Source: Beroe forskalii | Lineage: Eukaryota > Ctenophora > Nuda > Beroida > Beroidae | DNA length: 64,000 bases | Assembly: GCA_011033025.1 (NCBI GenBank) | Contig: WFMF01000038.1 | Location: 496,001-560,000, forward strand | Reading direction: 5' to 3' | Shown here: positions 23,691 through 36,216 of the stretch, in pieces | Numbering within the stretch: position 1 is the first letter of the stretch | How the letters are laid out: each line of letters begins with the position of its first letter | The notes under the pieces: generated by a model | Databases searched by the model: none | What the model was told of the DNA's origin: nothing | The model's input: only the letters and a program-made list of their open reading frames with translations | Position numbers and translations under genes: made by a program

Positions 23691-26654
23691 AGGCCTTTCA
23701 GTCTTTGGGCTCTTCCACGCTTCCTTCCCGCATCCCTGTTGCTAACGGACCTGCCAGACTCTTCGGCGGGAAAGTGAACTTCAGGATTAGGAGCATGGTC
23801 GCCATCACGCATGCCTCTAGGTTCATTGCTTCCTGCATTACCCTGTACCGGGACGCCGGCTGCTCGAGGGGTGAAGCTCCACATTCCCCGATCCTTCGAC
23901 CTCTGGAACCCCCCGTTTGTTGCATTACTACTTCGGCGCATAGTGTAATTAAGGGGATCGCATGGGACGGCACTTACCGGCTTGGATCACTCACTCACTC
24001 ACCCTAGTTGGGCACTCACTAGGATGTCGAGAGAAGCTGAGGGCCCAGCGGTTATCTCACCACCCTGCGTTAGGGACGAGTGTAACCAAGGGAGTCACCA
24101 CTCGGCCACCAAAGGCTCTGCCTGCGGATCCGACGTTAAAGTTATAATCAACGAAAAATGCAGTAAAACTCGCGGTAGAGTAGATAACAAAATAGTCATA
24201 TTGGTTCTACACGAAGTCTGATTGTAGTCTGATTTCATACCACGATTTACTTCCGTGTGTGTCACGTTAGTGCACAGTTTACGCTGCACAGTTTCGAAGT
24301 GCATTTTCTTCCAAAGTATGCCTTGCCGCTCCAATTGATGGTCCTTTTGCGTTGAAGCTTGCGTTGTAAGTTTGTAGGTGACAAGAGGTTTTATAACTTT
24401 ATTATTTGTACCTACATAATATCTTGATTTATGGCGGTGTACCAATCCAATTTATAATTAAAATTCAATTAATGGAGTGGCGGTTCGGAGAACGGCTGAT
24501 ATTATTATCATATCACTGATGGATGCGGAACGATCTGCATAAATTGGAAATAATCATATCTAGTTCGGAAAACCGACAAATATTACGAACCTTTAATTAC
24601 ATCTTCAGTAATTTGCGATAGTTTCATTCATAAGTTTATAGACTTATAGATACAGTAGTGGACTGATATCAATCGATGTGCGACATGTTTCCGGTGTTTC
24701 TAGAATTCCTACAAAACGTAAACCGAGATGCTCTACTTCATTTAACAAGGTATTTCAATCCACGAACCACAGTACAGAAGTGCTTTAGTCCGATCAGTCC
24801 ATATCTCAGGGTTAGAAATGGCGATAAAATAGTTATAGCATTTTATGCCTGTACCGCAACAGGACCTTTGTGTTATAAAGTGATAATAAAGTTTTCATAC
24901 AATCATACACTCAAAACATCACTCAATGATACATCTTATTTGCCTTTATGATGACCCGAAATAACTTTATTAGTTTTCAGTCTGCGATTTTATAACTTTT
25001 TTTTGACTTGTTTAAACAATCATACTCAATACTAAATTTTATTCTTTTATAATCAACTAGCAGGCCCGTTGAGACCTTGGGCTACGAAAACACATCTCAC
25101 TCGGCGCTGCTACACAGCACCTTTCCCGCAAATTTTAAACAATACCAAAGTGATTGGATACTATTTGCCGCGTCGAAAAATTCCAATTAAGTATTTATGG
25201 AGGAGCAGAGTGAAAAGTATCCCTTTGGTTAAGTCGTGCCGAATCATCTAAGTTTTGGTCCGTTTCGATTGCAAGATTATTTTCATTCTTGTAAACTTTT
25301 ATCCTACTGACATTGGAAAATTTCGGTTTTTTCATTGATCCAGGCGAGGAACCGTCTCTGTATTCTGCTGAACCTATATTCGACTCGATTAAGTTGGACA
25401 AATTTGTAAGCCTTGAAAATTTCATAAGTACAGTTATCACCGACTCAGCTTTAATTATCAACCTACCTTTGGCACAGATTCATGAAAACAACTCATCTGG
25501 AATAATATCCGTTGTTCAAGTTATATGTACTTTCTACGTCTCGAGATCTTGAATTCTAAGTATAAATAACGTCAAAACTACAGCACAGTATTTAGTATCA
25601 AACAGTAGTAGCGTAATAGAAAGCTCTCGCGTAGAACTGACCAAAATCTGCACGTGCGTTAAAATTGGTTTCCATAGCAACGGCACCTAATTTCTCCGTT
25701 TGTAATCATTTCTCTTGATAGCTTCTCCCGTTTGCCTTCGTTTCTCTTGATATTGCCTCTTGGCAAGCTCAAGTTTAAAATGTTCGCCCGCACAGAAAGA
25801 CATAATTCACGTGCCATCTCCAATTAATTATTTATTAAGATATTTATCACATCGATGCGTTCGATATGTGTATTGCGTTGGTGTAAATTTTATCAACTAA
25901 GAACAGAAGTGCTGAATCATGATCAGCAATTAACCGTGTCTCAAAATCAGTGAATTATGTGTGTAAACGTAGATCATTGAATCATAAGGGAAGACCTATA
26001 GCTAATAACTTGTCTTCCCGAAATAGGCTGGGTCAACATTAATTGAGTTACCAATTCGATTTACCAATCCTAAAAGGTAATTACAAAGTTACAGTCTACT
26101 TCCCTGCACTTCCTTAACGTTTTCCTCCTGTAGAACTATATAAGTATAGAATGTTGTGCTTGATTTGCTGCCTTTATGCTCGAACTAATGACACCTTTTT
26201 CCAATGTTTTGATCCCATGATCAATTTTTTATGATTTTTAAGCTTTTTGGCTGCTTGATAATTTTAAAGCTGGTTTAATAAAACATTTAACTTGAGTCTT
26301 GACAGTTCACCCAATATTATACTAGAACCGTTTATTTTTTATCACATTGGTATTTATCAATATGCACCTTATTGCTTTATTGCTGCTTGTGTTAATCATG
26401 TACCTATCATTGATAGATAATAAATAAATAAATAAATTAAAACATTTCTTACACGCCTAGACATCGTCAAATAAATATCAGAGAGGGAAATATTTTAGCC
26501 ATTTAAGCGTGACAAACTTTTAGAACTAAGAGCGTAGAAAACCAAGGAGTCACAAATACCTAAATATCAATATAGCTATCTATGCATATTATATTGTACC
26601 AGTAAACTATTATGAGCCAGATTCAAAATGAGTTAAATAACTCAAATATATCAT

Positions 26655-27494
26655 CTAACAAGTATCACTAAAAGCTAGCTCAAAGTAGTGAGTTTTCAAA
26701 CGAACTTTAAACTCTAAAATATCATTTAAACATCTGATTGAATAAGGCAAACTATTCCAAGTCTTTGGACCATTATACATAAATGCTGCCTCAGTCCTCG
26801 AAAAATTTGTTTTACAAGGTGTCTTCAAAAGGAAAAAGTCATTGTCTAGCCTAACACTCATTCGCTTAGTTTCTCTTAATGATATAAGTTCACATAAATA
26901 CTTAGGTGCTAAGTTGTTTATGCATTTAAACACTAATAGTGCAGTCTTGTACTTAACTCTGTAAACAACAGGCAGAAAATGCAATTCTTTCAAATAAGGA
27001 CTTATTGATGTCCATTTCTTTTTACCAGTAAGCTTGAATATAAACCTAACAGCATTATTCTGAATCTTTTGTAGCTTATGCAGATTTTTCTCTGTGATGA
27101 GAGCATAAGAAGAGTTACAATAGTCTATCATAGACAGTATATGGGCATGAACAAGTTGCACTTTCAAATCATGGGTCAGTCTTGCTCCAATTCGTCTAAT
27201 GTTCCGTAAGTTCAGGTAACATATTTGAGAAATGTGATTAATTTGGTCTTCCATGCTAAGCCTGTGATCAAAATAAAATCCAAGGTTCTTTGTAGCTAAA
27301 ACAGGACAAACAGAGATTTTTGCAGCAGATTCACTCAGATCAAGGGACTCAATTGGACTAACATAATATCCAATGTCTACAAATTCTGTCTTTTCATCAT
27401 TAAGTTTTAAGAAGTTATTGGTCATCCAGGCTTTAACATCAACAAAACACATTTTAAAGTTTGAAAATCTTACTTTACATGAAGCATCCGGCAC
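26655..27494 (-). mobile_element. LINE fragment, CR1/L2-like reverse transcriptase C-terminus
   Basis: A 280-codon frame carries the post-catalytic part of a non-LTR reverse transcriptase: VLATKNLGFYFDHRLSMEDQ, YLNLRNIRRIGARLTHD, IDYCNSSY, LHKLQKIQNNAVRFI, YLKELHFLPVVYRVKYK, LAPKYLCELISL and GPKTWNSLPYSIR. This order is typical of CR1/L2/Rex-type LINEs. The catalytic palm and endonuclease are absent, so the copy is 5'-truncated. An (AATA)n run lies at 26415-26440 on the 3' side. It sits in the loop of the large inverted repeat. Confidence 0.85.
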
Positions 27495-28195
27495 TAAACT
27501 AATTAAGCTGCCTTTTGTGAATTATGAACTCGCGAATTATATAGGTAAGTAGGGATTTATTTAGTACAATGGGCATAATGATCTGATTGCTGCTTGAATA
27601 ATTGCAATTTCTGAAAATTTGAAGTTAAAGATTTCGAAAAAAAATCGATCTCTAATTATTGTAACTGAAACCAATTAGCTGAAGGTTCCAAAATTTTAAA
27701 CGGATTTAGAATCAAATGATACGCTTCATTTGACCCTAATTTAGGACTTTTCCTTTACCAGAAGTAGATTAAGGTGAACTCATTCAGTTTTTCAGTGTGC
27801 AGGGCCTGACGTGAATAATCAAAATTTAAAATCGATATTATATCATGATCCTGGGTTAATAATAGTTTTCAGAATGGTATTCTACTCAAGGGTAGTGTGC
27901 CTGTGTTGAAATCCAAGTGAATTGATTTTACATTACATTTCATAAGTTTATAGAGGGGTTGAAAATATAGTTCAATTTGTTTTTGTTTCATTTGATAATT
28001 TAATTCTCCTACACGTATACCAATTACCAAATAAGTAGTAGAATTAGTAGCAACCTATATTATTCAATTATGAACGAATAAACTATGATATGCCTATAAT
28101 AACTATTCAATGTCTACAAGATGAGTTTCCTGAGAACCTGGATCTGAATTTCTGAACGACACTGTACAGATTTCTTGAACGCCTCAAGAAACAAG

Positions 28196-28238
28196 ATGGG
28201 TTCAACAGATCCCGACAATGAAGCACCTATCGATGAAC
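28196..28238 (+). other. possible isolated first coding exon
   Basis: AAGATGG start context, then MGSTDPDNEAPIDE, then a consensus donor C/GTAAGTAAC. No following exon is recognised in the window. It could be a host gene piece captured in the inverted-repeat loop, or chance. Confidence 0.3.
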
Positions 28239-29125
28239 GTAAGTAACTCTTGATTCCATCAACAATTCCTTAGTAGGTACAGGTGTAGTTATGTGGAGTA
28301 AAATTTTGGTGTTCAAAAACTTGGTAGGCCTAGGGTGCAATAAGCAATTTGGGAATCTTTATCAAGTCATCACTCTAGTTTACATAATATGTAAACTTTT
28401 CAGCGATGACTTTTTCATACACCATGGCATGAAATAATGTCGCTATCATATTATGATAAATAGCCCCACCCAGAATGCGACATCACCATGAAGAGCATTA
28501 AATATCGCCTCAGTGGAATCAGTTATCGCCTCCTTCTGAAAATTGTCTCCAGAATTTGGTACATCATTTCCTTACTCTGGTGATGCAATAAATCGTCGCC
28601 TATAAAATAATTGCATATGATATTTTTGTAGAATATCCGAACTTCCGAATTATAGATTAAAATCGTTGCATATCCAGGTTGATTGTCGCTTCAGGAATCT
28701 TTTGGAATATATAAATACCTAATATTGAAAGTTTGAAACAACCTGTAGAAACATCTTTCACAGCTTAACGAAAATTACGATAGGGTGGATTGCAGATAAG
28801 CAAAGAAATGAAATTGCGTTAGCAGTTAATGATACAAACAATGAAACGGTTTCCCGTTTCATGTTTTTATGGTTCGTGGCTTAAAAGTAGGCCGATACGT
28901 TGACGTTATAATAATTGACGCTACTTTGAACTTTTATATAGACATGCCACATACCTTTTTCCTCCTTGCCCTCCCTATATACAAATATGCAATCGAATTA
29001 AGTGCTGCAGTTCTCTACGAATCGAATCGACGAATCGAATCGACGAGGCTTATCGGATTCCGATAAATAATAATGTCAGCTTTTTTGAAAAAGCGTCCCC
29101 ATACTCCTATAGGGACGCTTTTTTC

Positions 29126-30118
29126 GTCGATTCGATTCGTCGATTCGATTCGTCGATTCGATTCGTCGATTCGATTCGTCGATTCGATTCGTCGATTCGA
29201 TTCGTCGATTCGATTCGTCGATTCGATTCGTCGATTCGATTCGTCGATTCGATTCGTCGATTCGATTCGTCGATTCGATTCGTCGATTCGATTCGTCGAT
29301 TCGATTCGTCGATTCGATTCGTCGATTCGATTCGTCGATTCGATTCGTCGATTCGATTCGTCGATTCGATTCGTCGATTCGATTCGTCGATTCGATTCGT
29401 CGATTCGATTCGTCGATTCGATTCGTCGATTCGATTCGTCGATTCGATTCGTCGATTCGATTCGTCGATTCGATTCGTCGATTCGATTCGTCGATTCGAT
29501 TCAACGACTCGGCTACTCGAAAATCGACTCGACAAATCGACTCGACGACTCGACTCGACGACTCGACGACTCGACTCGACTCGACGACTCGACTCGACGA
29601 CTCGACTCGACGACTCGACTCGACGACTCGACTCGACGACTCGACTCGACGACTCGACTCGACGGCTCGACTCGACGACTCGACTCGACGACTCGACTCG
29701 ACGACTCGACTCGACGACTCGACTCGACGACTCGACTCGACGACTCGACTCGACGACTCGACTCGACGACTCGACTCGACGACTCGACTCGACGACTCGA
29801 CTCGACGACTCGACTCGACGACTCGACTCGACGAGCTCGACTCGACGACTCGACTCGACGACTCGACTCGACGACTCGACTCGACGACTCGACTCGACGA
29901 CTCGACTCGACGACTCGACGACTCGACGACTCGACTCGACGACTCGACTCGACGACTCGACTCGACGACTCGACGACTCGACTCGACTCGACGACTCGAC
30001 GACTCGACTCGACTCGACTCGACGACTCGACTCGACGACTCGACGACTCGACTCGACGACTCGACGACTCGACGACTCGACTCGACTCGACGACTCGACT
30101 CGACGACTCGACTCGACG
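29126..30118. repeat. 13-bp CpG-rich satellite in two variants
   Basis: 29126-29505 repeats TCGTCGATTCGAT about 29 times. 29510-30118 repeats a C-for-T version (CTCGACTCGACGA) about 45 times with some short units. The unit length is not a multiple of three and has no stop in any phase, so long open frames (361 and 368 codons) appear on both strands without coding meaning. A short inverted piece of the same unit lies at 29013-29050, before a hairpin with GCGTCCC arms (29088-29121). Confidence 0.95.
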
Positions 30119-30211
30119 AAATCTTAATGATTTCTATCCTTTTCTTAATGAATTCTAAAAATCTTGAACTGAATGAATACAATATAGGTACTAATATAAT
30201 TGGGCTGGTAC

Positions 30212-30343
30212 CTGTAAGTGTGCAGGAGCGCCAGAAAAACCCAAAGTTGAAACCTCAGATACCAGGATCCGTCCAATATTGAGATATCCATTGTGGGTTC
30301 CATTAAACTGTGCTCGGGTTACGATTGAAGCAAGCATCTCCAT
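30212..30343 (-). other. possible isolated exon, 44 codons
   Basis: The frame from ATG at 30343 contains SIVTRAQFNGTHNGYLNIGR and VSTLGFSGAPAHLQ and ends at a CAG/GTACC donor. Composition looks coding, but I recognise no family and no partner exon. Confidence 0.3.
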
Positions 30344-31099
30344 ATCGAGTTTTTAGCTCATTGAAATAATGATCATTTTAATCTTAATCAGTTACTTAGT
30401 ACATCTACCTCTTTTGATGTTTGAAAACTAAATGTTTCATTGATTGTTTTTCCTTTTTCAATTAACGCATCTTTATATTATGATGTTAAACAACAAAAAT
30501 ATATGATAGTTCAAAGATAAAGATTTAATCAATGATTTCAAGCATTTTAATTATTGTCAGATCATGTTTTGAACAAATTATAGGTTTATTAAGCAGGGCC
30601 GTAATTCCAGGGGGGGAGATAGGGGGCTGAAGACCCACCAAGATATTTGATCTGACTCAAAAAAAACTAACTCCCCATTGAAATTTCCAACTTGTCAACT
30701 TAACTGATCTTTAAAGTTTACTTTAGAGGCTCAAACTCACCGCAGAAATATAATTTAGAGCACTCGGCTCAGCTTCGCTTCGCCTTGCACTCTAAATCAT
30801 CTAAATGTCTCCAGCTTTGCTGTCGACAGGGCTTCATAATGTCTGCGTGTTTGTCTAACGCCTCTAAAGTACATATAATGCATGTTCTCGTGGCTTGTAA
30901 CCATGCACCTACTACATGCCGTGTGTTTCAATTTCAAACTATTATTCCCTCCCGTCTGAAGCTCTTGCTACTGTGTGTATAAGAATTTTGGGGTGTAACA
31001 CTGTGACTGTGTAATGTACTTCCTTACATGGTGTAAGTATAACACATAATTAAGTTAGTAGATCATCAACAGGTACACGCGGTCAGAACAGCGCAAACG

Positions 31100-31680
31100 T
31101 TGCCTGCACTGTTCAGTCACATGTCCTATACAATGTACAATGCTATTTCAATTCTGCGAGCAATGGGGCTAGAACAGCCCATTCCTTGCCTTAACTGCTG
31201 GTAGGACAGTCAATTTGTTGCAATCACTGTTCAGTCACATGACTATCACATGACAAACGTACCTGGGTGCAGTCGGGCTCAAACAGCCCATTCCTTGCCT
31301 TCACTGCTGGTAGGACAGTCAATTTGTTGCAATCACTGTTCAGTCACATGACTATCACATGACAAACCTACCCTGGGTGCAGTGGGGCTAAAACAGCTCA
31401 TTCCTTGCCTTCACTGCTGGAAGAACAGTCAAATCAAAGCACTCACTGTTCAATAACGTGACTATCACATGACAAAAATTTCTCAGTGCAATCAGGCTAA
31501 AACAGTTCATTCCTTTCTTCACTGCTGGTAGGGCAGTCAATTTGTTGAATTCACTGTTCAGTCACATGACTATCACATGACAAACGTACCTGGGTGCAGT
31601 CGGGCTAAAACAGCTCAAACATTGCCTGACTGTTGGTAAAACAGCCCTTTCAAAGAAATCACTGGGCTCCTCTGGGACCG
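31100..31680. repeat. ~109-bp tandem repeat, five units (right arm, inverted)
   Basis: Inverse partner of 19830-20350, with units carrying GTCACATGACTATCACATG and GGTGCAGTCGGGCT. Confidence 0.88.
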
Positions 31681-31704
31681 TGTCTTTCAAAATAGGGCCA
31701 AAAA

Positions 31705-32620
31705 TCCACAACTAAAATGGTACCATTTCAGAAAAGGGTCGAAAATCCTCACCAAAAATGGTACCATTTTATAAAAGTGCCAAAAATTTTCAGCAAAAAT
31801 GGTACCATTTCAGAAAAGGGTTGAAAATCCTTAACAAAAATGGTAGGTACCATTTCAGAAAAGGGTCGAAAATCGTCAACAAAAATGGTACCATTTAAGA
31901 AAAGGGTCGAAAATCCTCAACAAAAATGGTACCATTTCAGAAAAGTGCCCAGAAAAAATTTCCAGCAAAAATGGTACCATTTCAGAAAAGGGTTGAAAAT
32001 CCTCAACAAAAATGGTACCATTTCAGAAAAGGGCCAAAATTCCTCAACAAAAATTATGGTACCATTTCCGAAAAGTGCCAAAAATCTCCAGCAAAAATGG
32101 TACCATTTCAGAAAAGGGTTGAAAATCCTCAACAAAAATGGTACCATTTCAGATTAGGGTCGAAAGTCGTCAACAAAAATGGTACCATTTCCTCATTTCA
32201 GAAAAGGGTCGAAAATCGTCAACAAAAAATGGTTCCATTTCAGATTAGGGTCGAAAATCGTCAACAAAAATGGTACCATTTAAGAAAAGGGTCGAAAATC
32301 CTCAACAAAAATGGTACCATTTCAGAAAAGTGCCCAGAAAAAATTTCCAGCAAAAATGGTACCATTTCAGAAAAGTGCCAAAAATCCTCAACAAATATGG
32401 TACCATTTCAGATTAGGGTCGAAAATCGTCAACAAAAATGGTACCATTTCAGAAAAGGGCCAAAATTCCTCAACAAAAATGGTACCATTTCAGAAAACGG
32501 TCGAATATCCTCAACAAAAATGGTACCATTTCAGAAAAGTGCCAAAATTCCTCAACAAATATGGTACCATTTGAGAGAAGAGCCAAAAATCCACAGCTAA
32601 AGTAGTACCATTTTGAGAGA
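31705..32620. repeat. 41-bp minisatellite, about 22 units
   Basis: The unit runs AAAAATGGTACCATTTCAGA, then AAAGGGTCGAAAATCCTCAAC. Each unit has a GGTACC palindrome. The matching point in the left arm (19738-19760) has one unit. Open frames of 76-224 codons here are repeat artefacts. Confidence 0.93.
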
Positions 32621-33825
32621 AAATCGAATTTTCCGACCGAAAAACGGCTATTTTTATCAGTTTAGCCTCCTTAAACCCTCATAAACCCCCGAAAAATTAA
32701 ACCCCATTTGCCAATTTTATATCCACCCGGGGTTTTTCGAGGTTGCCCCCCATTTCAACGTAATCAAGTCGAAAATCCCGTTTAAATATCAATTTCTTTC
32801 GTCCCTAATTTCTACAAAACGTCCGCGTGAACTCACGTGCTCCACTAGTTCATCGTATATATCCCATCCATATTCACTGTGAGACATAGAAAAACCATTA
32901 TCAGTTGACCATCGTATCACAGAATAGGATTACAGTACAATTTTTCCTCATAAACGTAATTTCAATCAATTTGCAGTTCAATTTTCAGAAGCCTCTCACG
33001 ACAACAATCTTCGGTCGATCGCCCTGAAACTCGTTTTATAGCTAAATCTCAACGTCTAAAAGCAGCATATCAAAGTAAAACATAATCCGATAAAAACTCT
33101 TTAAGTTGGACATGTTCAAAGTAGCGCAAAATAGCATTCTATCGCAAAATACGCTATTTTAGTGGTTTAACGCGATTTTGATGACGTCATCACAGCACCC
33201 AAATAGGCTCAAACCAACTTCCGATATAGCCTATAAGACAATTCCGCCTTAGTACAACATACTTTGGCCAGTCTCATCTCAAGATAAGTCGTAGTTCTTG
33301 ACATCGCACTCGTTAAAGTTTTGTCCTATAATTTGGAAATTGATTCTTCACCGTACCTTAGAAAATCGCGTATATCTCGATGAAAAATCGAGGTAGCCCA
33401 ATAATCCATATGATTTTCTGAAACCTCTTTAAATTCTCTAAAAATCATTCTGAAAAATCAGAGAGCTATCTCGCTTCCTTCTTGGTGAAAAATGCGCTCG
33501 AAAATGGCCTATTTTCGCTAAAAAGCAATAAAATTTCGCTAAATTGATGACGTCATAGTGACGTGATAATGACGTCACCAGAACTTCTCTTATAGCCTAT
33601 AACATTTTCCCATCTTAGATCAACAAAACCTGACCTCGATCATGTCTCTACCATTTCCCGTTCTTGAGATCTCGGCTTTCCAAATTTGCTCCCAATTATC
33701 ATGATCTTATTATATCTTATTATTATTATATCACCCTGTGACACTCGTTCCTCTAATATATACCCTGGCCAGTCTTTTCTATTACCGCGGGGGGTTACCG
33801 CCCTGGCCAGGGCGGGAATATCAAC

Positions 33826-33885
33826 TCCTGTGACACTGAATTCTCTCATATATAGCCCTGGCCAGTTACGTTACTGTAGCGTGCG
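33826..33885. repeat. dispersed repeat shared with a WASHC2 intron
   Basis: AACTCCTGTGACACTGAATT and CTGGCCAGTTACGTTACTGT recur with few changes at about 59405-59468, so the family is dispersed outside the inverted-repeat zone. Confidence 0.7.
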
Positions 33886-35018
33886 ATTTAAGTATACGCG
33901 TATCTATAAGAACGGTTGTTCTAGACCTAAAATTTTACGACGAATCGTTCTAGATAGGTCCTGACTCTCTATTTCTTTTTATTTTTGTGATATGCAGGGG
34001 GTTACCGCCCTGGCCAGGGCGGGAATATTAGAAAAATCTTGAAATTCAAATCGTGGAAAAAATGGAAAAAATCGAACCGAAAATTTCGAGATTTTCTTGA
34101 AATTTGAAGTGGCAGGATCGAGCGTGAATATTAATGTCCGTGAAATTTTAGGTCCGTGAAACTTAAGTCCGTGATAATTATGTCCGATAAGGTAGCTCAA
34201 TAGGGGTTCAATGCATGTTCAAAGTAGTCTCCTTGGGTGGAATTTGGGGCTAATGTAAGCCCGGTTGCTATGGAAACTCGTGTGGTTGCTGTGAAAGTCA
34301 TAGCAACCTGAAAATCTCTGAATTCAGCGTTGACTGAAACTTTTAGCTTTCACAGAATCGAAATATCTATTTTTTATCATGACCAATCAAAACATTAAAT
34401 TTGGTCTTGATCTATATGTCAAAAATGCCGGAAATCTTCGATCTTTAGGTCGGTTGCTATGGGAACTCGTGTGGTTGCTATGGACGTCACAGCAACCTAA
34501 AAATCTCAGAATCCGCCATTCTTTGGTTAATATAAACTTTTTACAGAATCGAAATATCTGCTGTATTTTTCGAATGATCGGAAAAGTAAAAGGGGACAAG
34601 ACTTTTGGCGCACCCTGTAGTCAGAACTGTATTATCTTAGCCTTGGTATTCTCGATATCCATAATCATGTAGTTGTACCCCTACACTCGTGCCCAATTAT
34701 AAAACACACAAATCTAGGGTTGTGTTGAAAAACACACTTTGTATATACCAACATCTGACACCATAGCTGTTCGTACTGAACGGAACCTCTCAGCTTCAGT
34801 TCCTTGTTTAACATGCCGTTCAGCAAGGACATCCACTAAGCTCGCCAAGATGCGAATCCTATACACACAATGACACAGCGCCCATAAACACATTTAAAGC
34901 ATTTCTAGATTGTAATCAAAATATTGAATGAATACTCAAGCTTCAGCCTTCTTCATTTACTATGGTTAGTCACTATAGTTTAGTCAAAATGTTATTTTGC
35001 AGCTGTACCAAAATAGTA

Positions 35019-35520
35019 GGGTATGATGGGGTAAAATGGGCAGTCGGGAAAAGTGGGCAGAAATAGGGAAAAGTGGGCACCCCAAATTTTCACTGATAAT
35101 TCACTGATATTATGTATAGGGAAAAAGTGGGCACTTTGAACAGAGAATACCAAATTCAATAAAAGAATAAATAATGTAGAGAATGCATGTTAAAATTCAC
35201 TGAACTATGACCTAATGTGCAGCAGCTAATGATCTGTACATAATTCACTTCCTATTTATATCAGAAATAGCATGCCCACTTTTCCCAAACCCCAGGTGCC
35301 CACTTTTCCCTAACATGGGGTAAAGTGGGCATAGCCAATTAGGATTTTTAATTGATCATAACTGGATGAAAATATACACTAGAAACTTCAAAAAATGTCC
35401 CAATCGATAGCCAAAAGGCTGAATGGAAAGAATATCTAACTTTTATAAGGATTTGATTTTAAGTGATTATAGGCAATAGGTTTTACTGCAAAAGTATGCC
35501 CACTTTACCCCACCATACCC
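35019..35520. mobile_element. 502-bp MITE, TA duplication
   Basis: The ends GGGTATGATGGGGTAAAATG and CACTTTACCCCACCATACCC are inverted, flanked by TA (35017-35018 and 35521-35522). The inside repeats GGGAAAAGTGGGCA and its complement. This fits a Tc1/mariner-type MITE. Confidence 0.8.
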
Positions 35521-35614
35521 TACATCAGTTAAATGTCTTTACTATACAGGGATTACTGAACTAGTACACAGCATGATTTTATCAAAAATGTCACGTGTAA
35601 AAGTTGAAAGGAAG

Positions 35615-36216
35615 GCTAAAGCCATACAAAATAGGTAACGGCCCAAACACACGCACGAGCAAGCACACAGAAATAACCTATGAACATGATTTGCGCTGTC
35701 GAATCACGCGCGCAATGGAGCAGCGGTACCTACAGAGCAGCGGTACCTCATTCGTAGACAGTAATGTACTTTTTACACCATCTCATGGTTTCTTTTATAG
35801 AAATCCACATTTTTGAAGATAGAGACTTGGGACCTTCGAGAATCGATAGAGGATAAAATTCTACATTGTTAGTTGATCATAGATTTTCGATATTATGTTC
35901 CTGAGCTTCACAATGAACCGTTGAACACGCCACTACTGGAAAACCTCGTTTTCTGCCGCGAGGTGTAATTGATCATAACTTCTGACATGAAAGGCGTATT
36001 CAAATGATCTCTTCACCACTGAACTCCTTATGCTGTGCTCTATCGAATGGCCACCTTCAAAATTACTCTATCTGAAGTTTAGCCTATGAAATCGGGCTAT
36101 ATTGTTGCAGAATTGCTACGTTTCGCAAAACTGCGCACAAACTACTGGCAGCAGCGCTACCTCGCGTTCCGGGGTTGGTAGGGCGAGGGTCTAAACCAAT
36201 ATGGACCCGATCAGGC
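35615..36216. repeat. outer inverted-repeat arm, right
   Basis: Inverse partner of 14961-15615, ending TGGACCCGATCAGGC. The two arms enclose about 20 kb, including the inner TA-flanked pair. Confidence 0.85.

Larger units (their letters stand above)
20436..31032. other. loop of the inner inverted repeat
   Basis: About 10.6 kb, AT-rich. It holds a diffuse inverted unit (21120-22770), nested MITEs (23397-23690), a GC-rich island with open frames on both strands (23690-24150), a LINE fragment (26655-27494), two isolated exon-like pieces (28196 and 30212) and the 13-bp satellite. I see no transposase, capsid, polymerase or integrase frame. Confidence 0.6.
31033..34617. repeat. inner inverted-repeat arm, right
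   Basis: It ends GACTTTTGGCGCACCCTG, followed by TA at 34618-34619. With the left arm it bounds 17.25 kb. The right arm is longer mainly because of a 41-bp minisatellite (31705-32620) that has a single unit in the left arm, and a GGCCAGGGCGG-rich insert around 33730-34030. Confidence 0.88.

Noticed and set aside
23690-24150. Coding gene in the GC-rich island
   Set aside because: Open frames of 80-147 codons on both strands, none with recognisable domains or consistent splice partners.
25195-25552. Overlapping 79- and 88-codon frames
   Set aside because: No family resemblance and AT-rich composition; chance frames are likely.
29073-30182. 361- and 368-codon open frames on opposite strands
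   Set aside because: Produced by a 13-bp repeat without stops in any phase; no protein features.
31840-32600. 105- and 224-codon frames with NKNGTISEK repeats
   Set aside because: Translation of the 41-bp minisatellite.
17366-34617. Inner inverted-repeat pair as a Polinton/Maverick or other virus-like element
   Set aside because: Flanks show a 2-bp TA, not a 6-bp duplication, and I see no polymerase, integrase, protease or capsid frame in the loop.
14961-36216. Inverted arms as a pure assembly artefact
   Set aside because: Arms are diverged and carry one-sided insertions and expansions, unlike an artefactual hairpin read; not fully excluded without reads.
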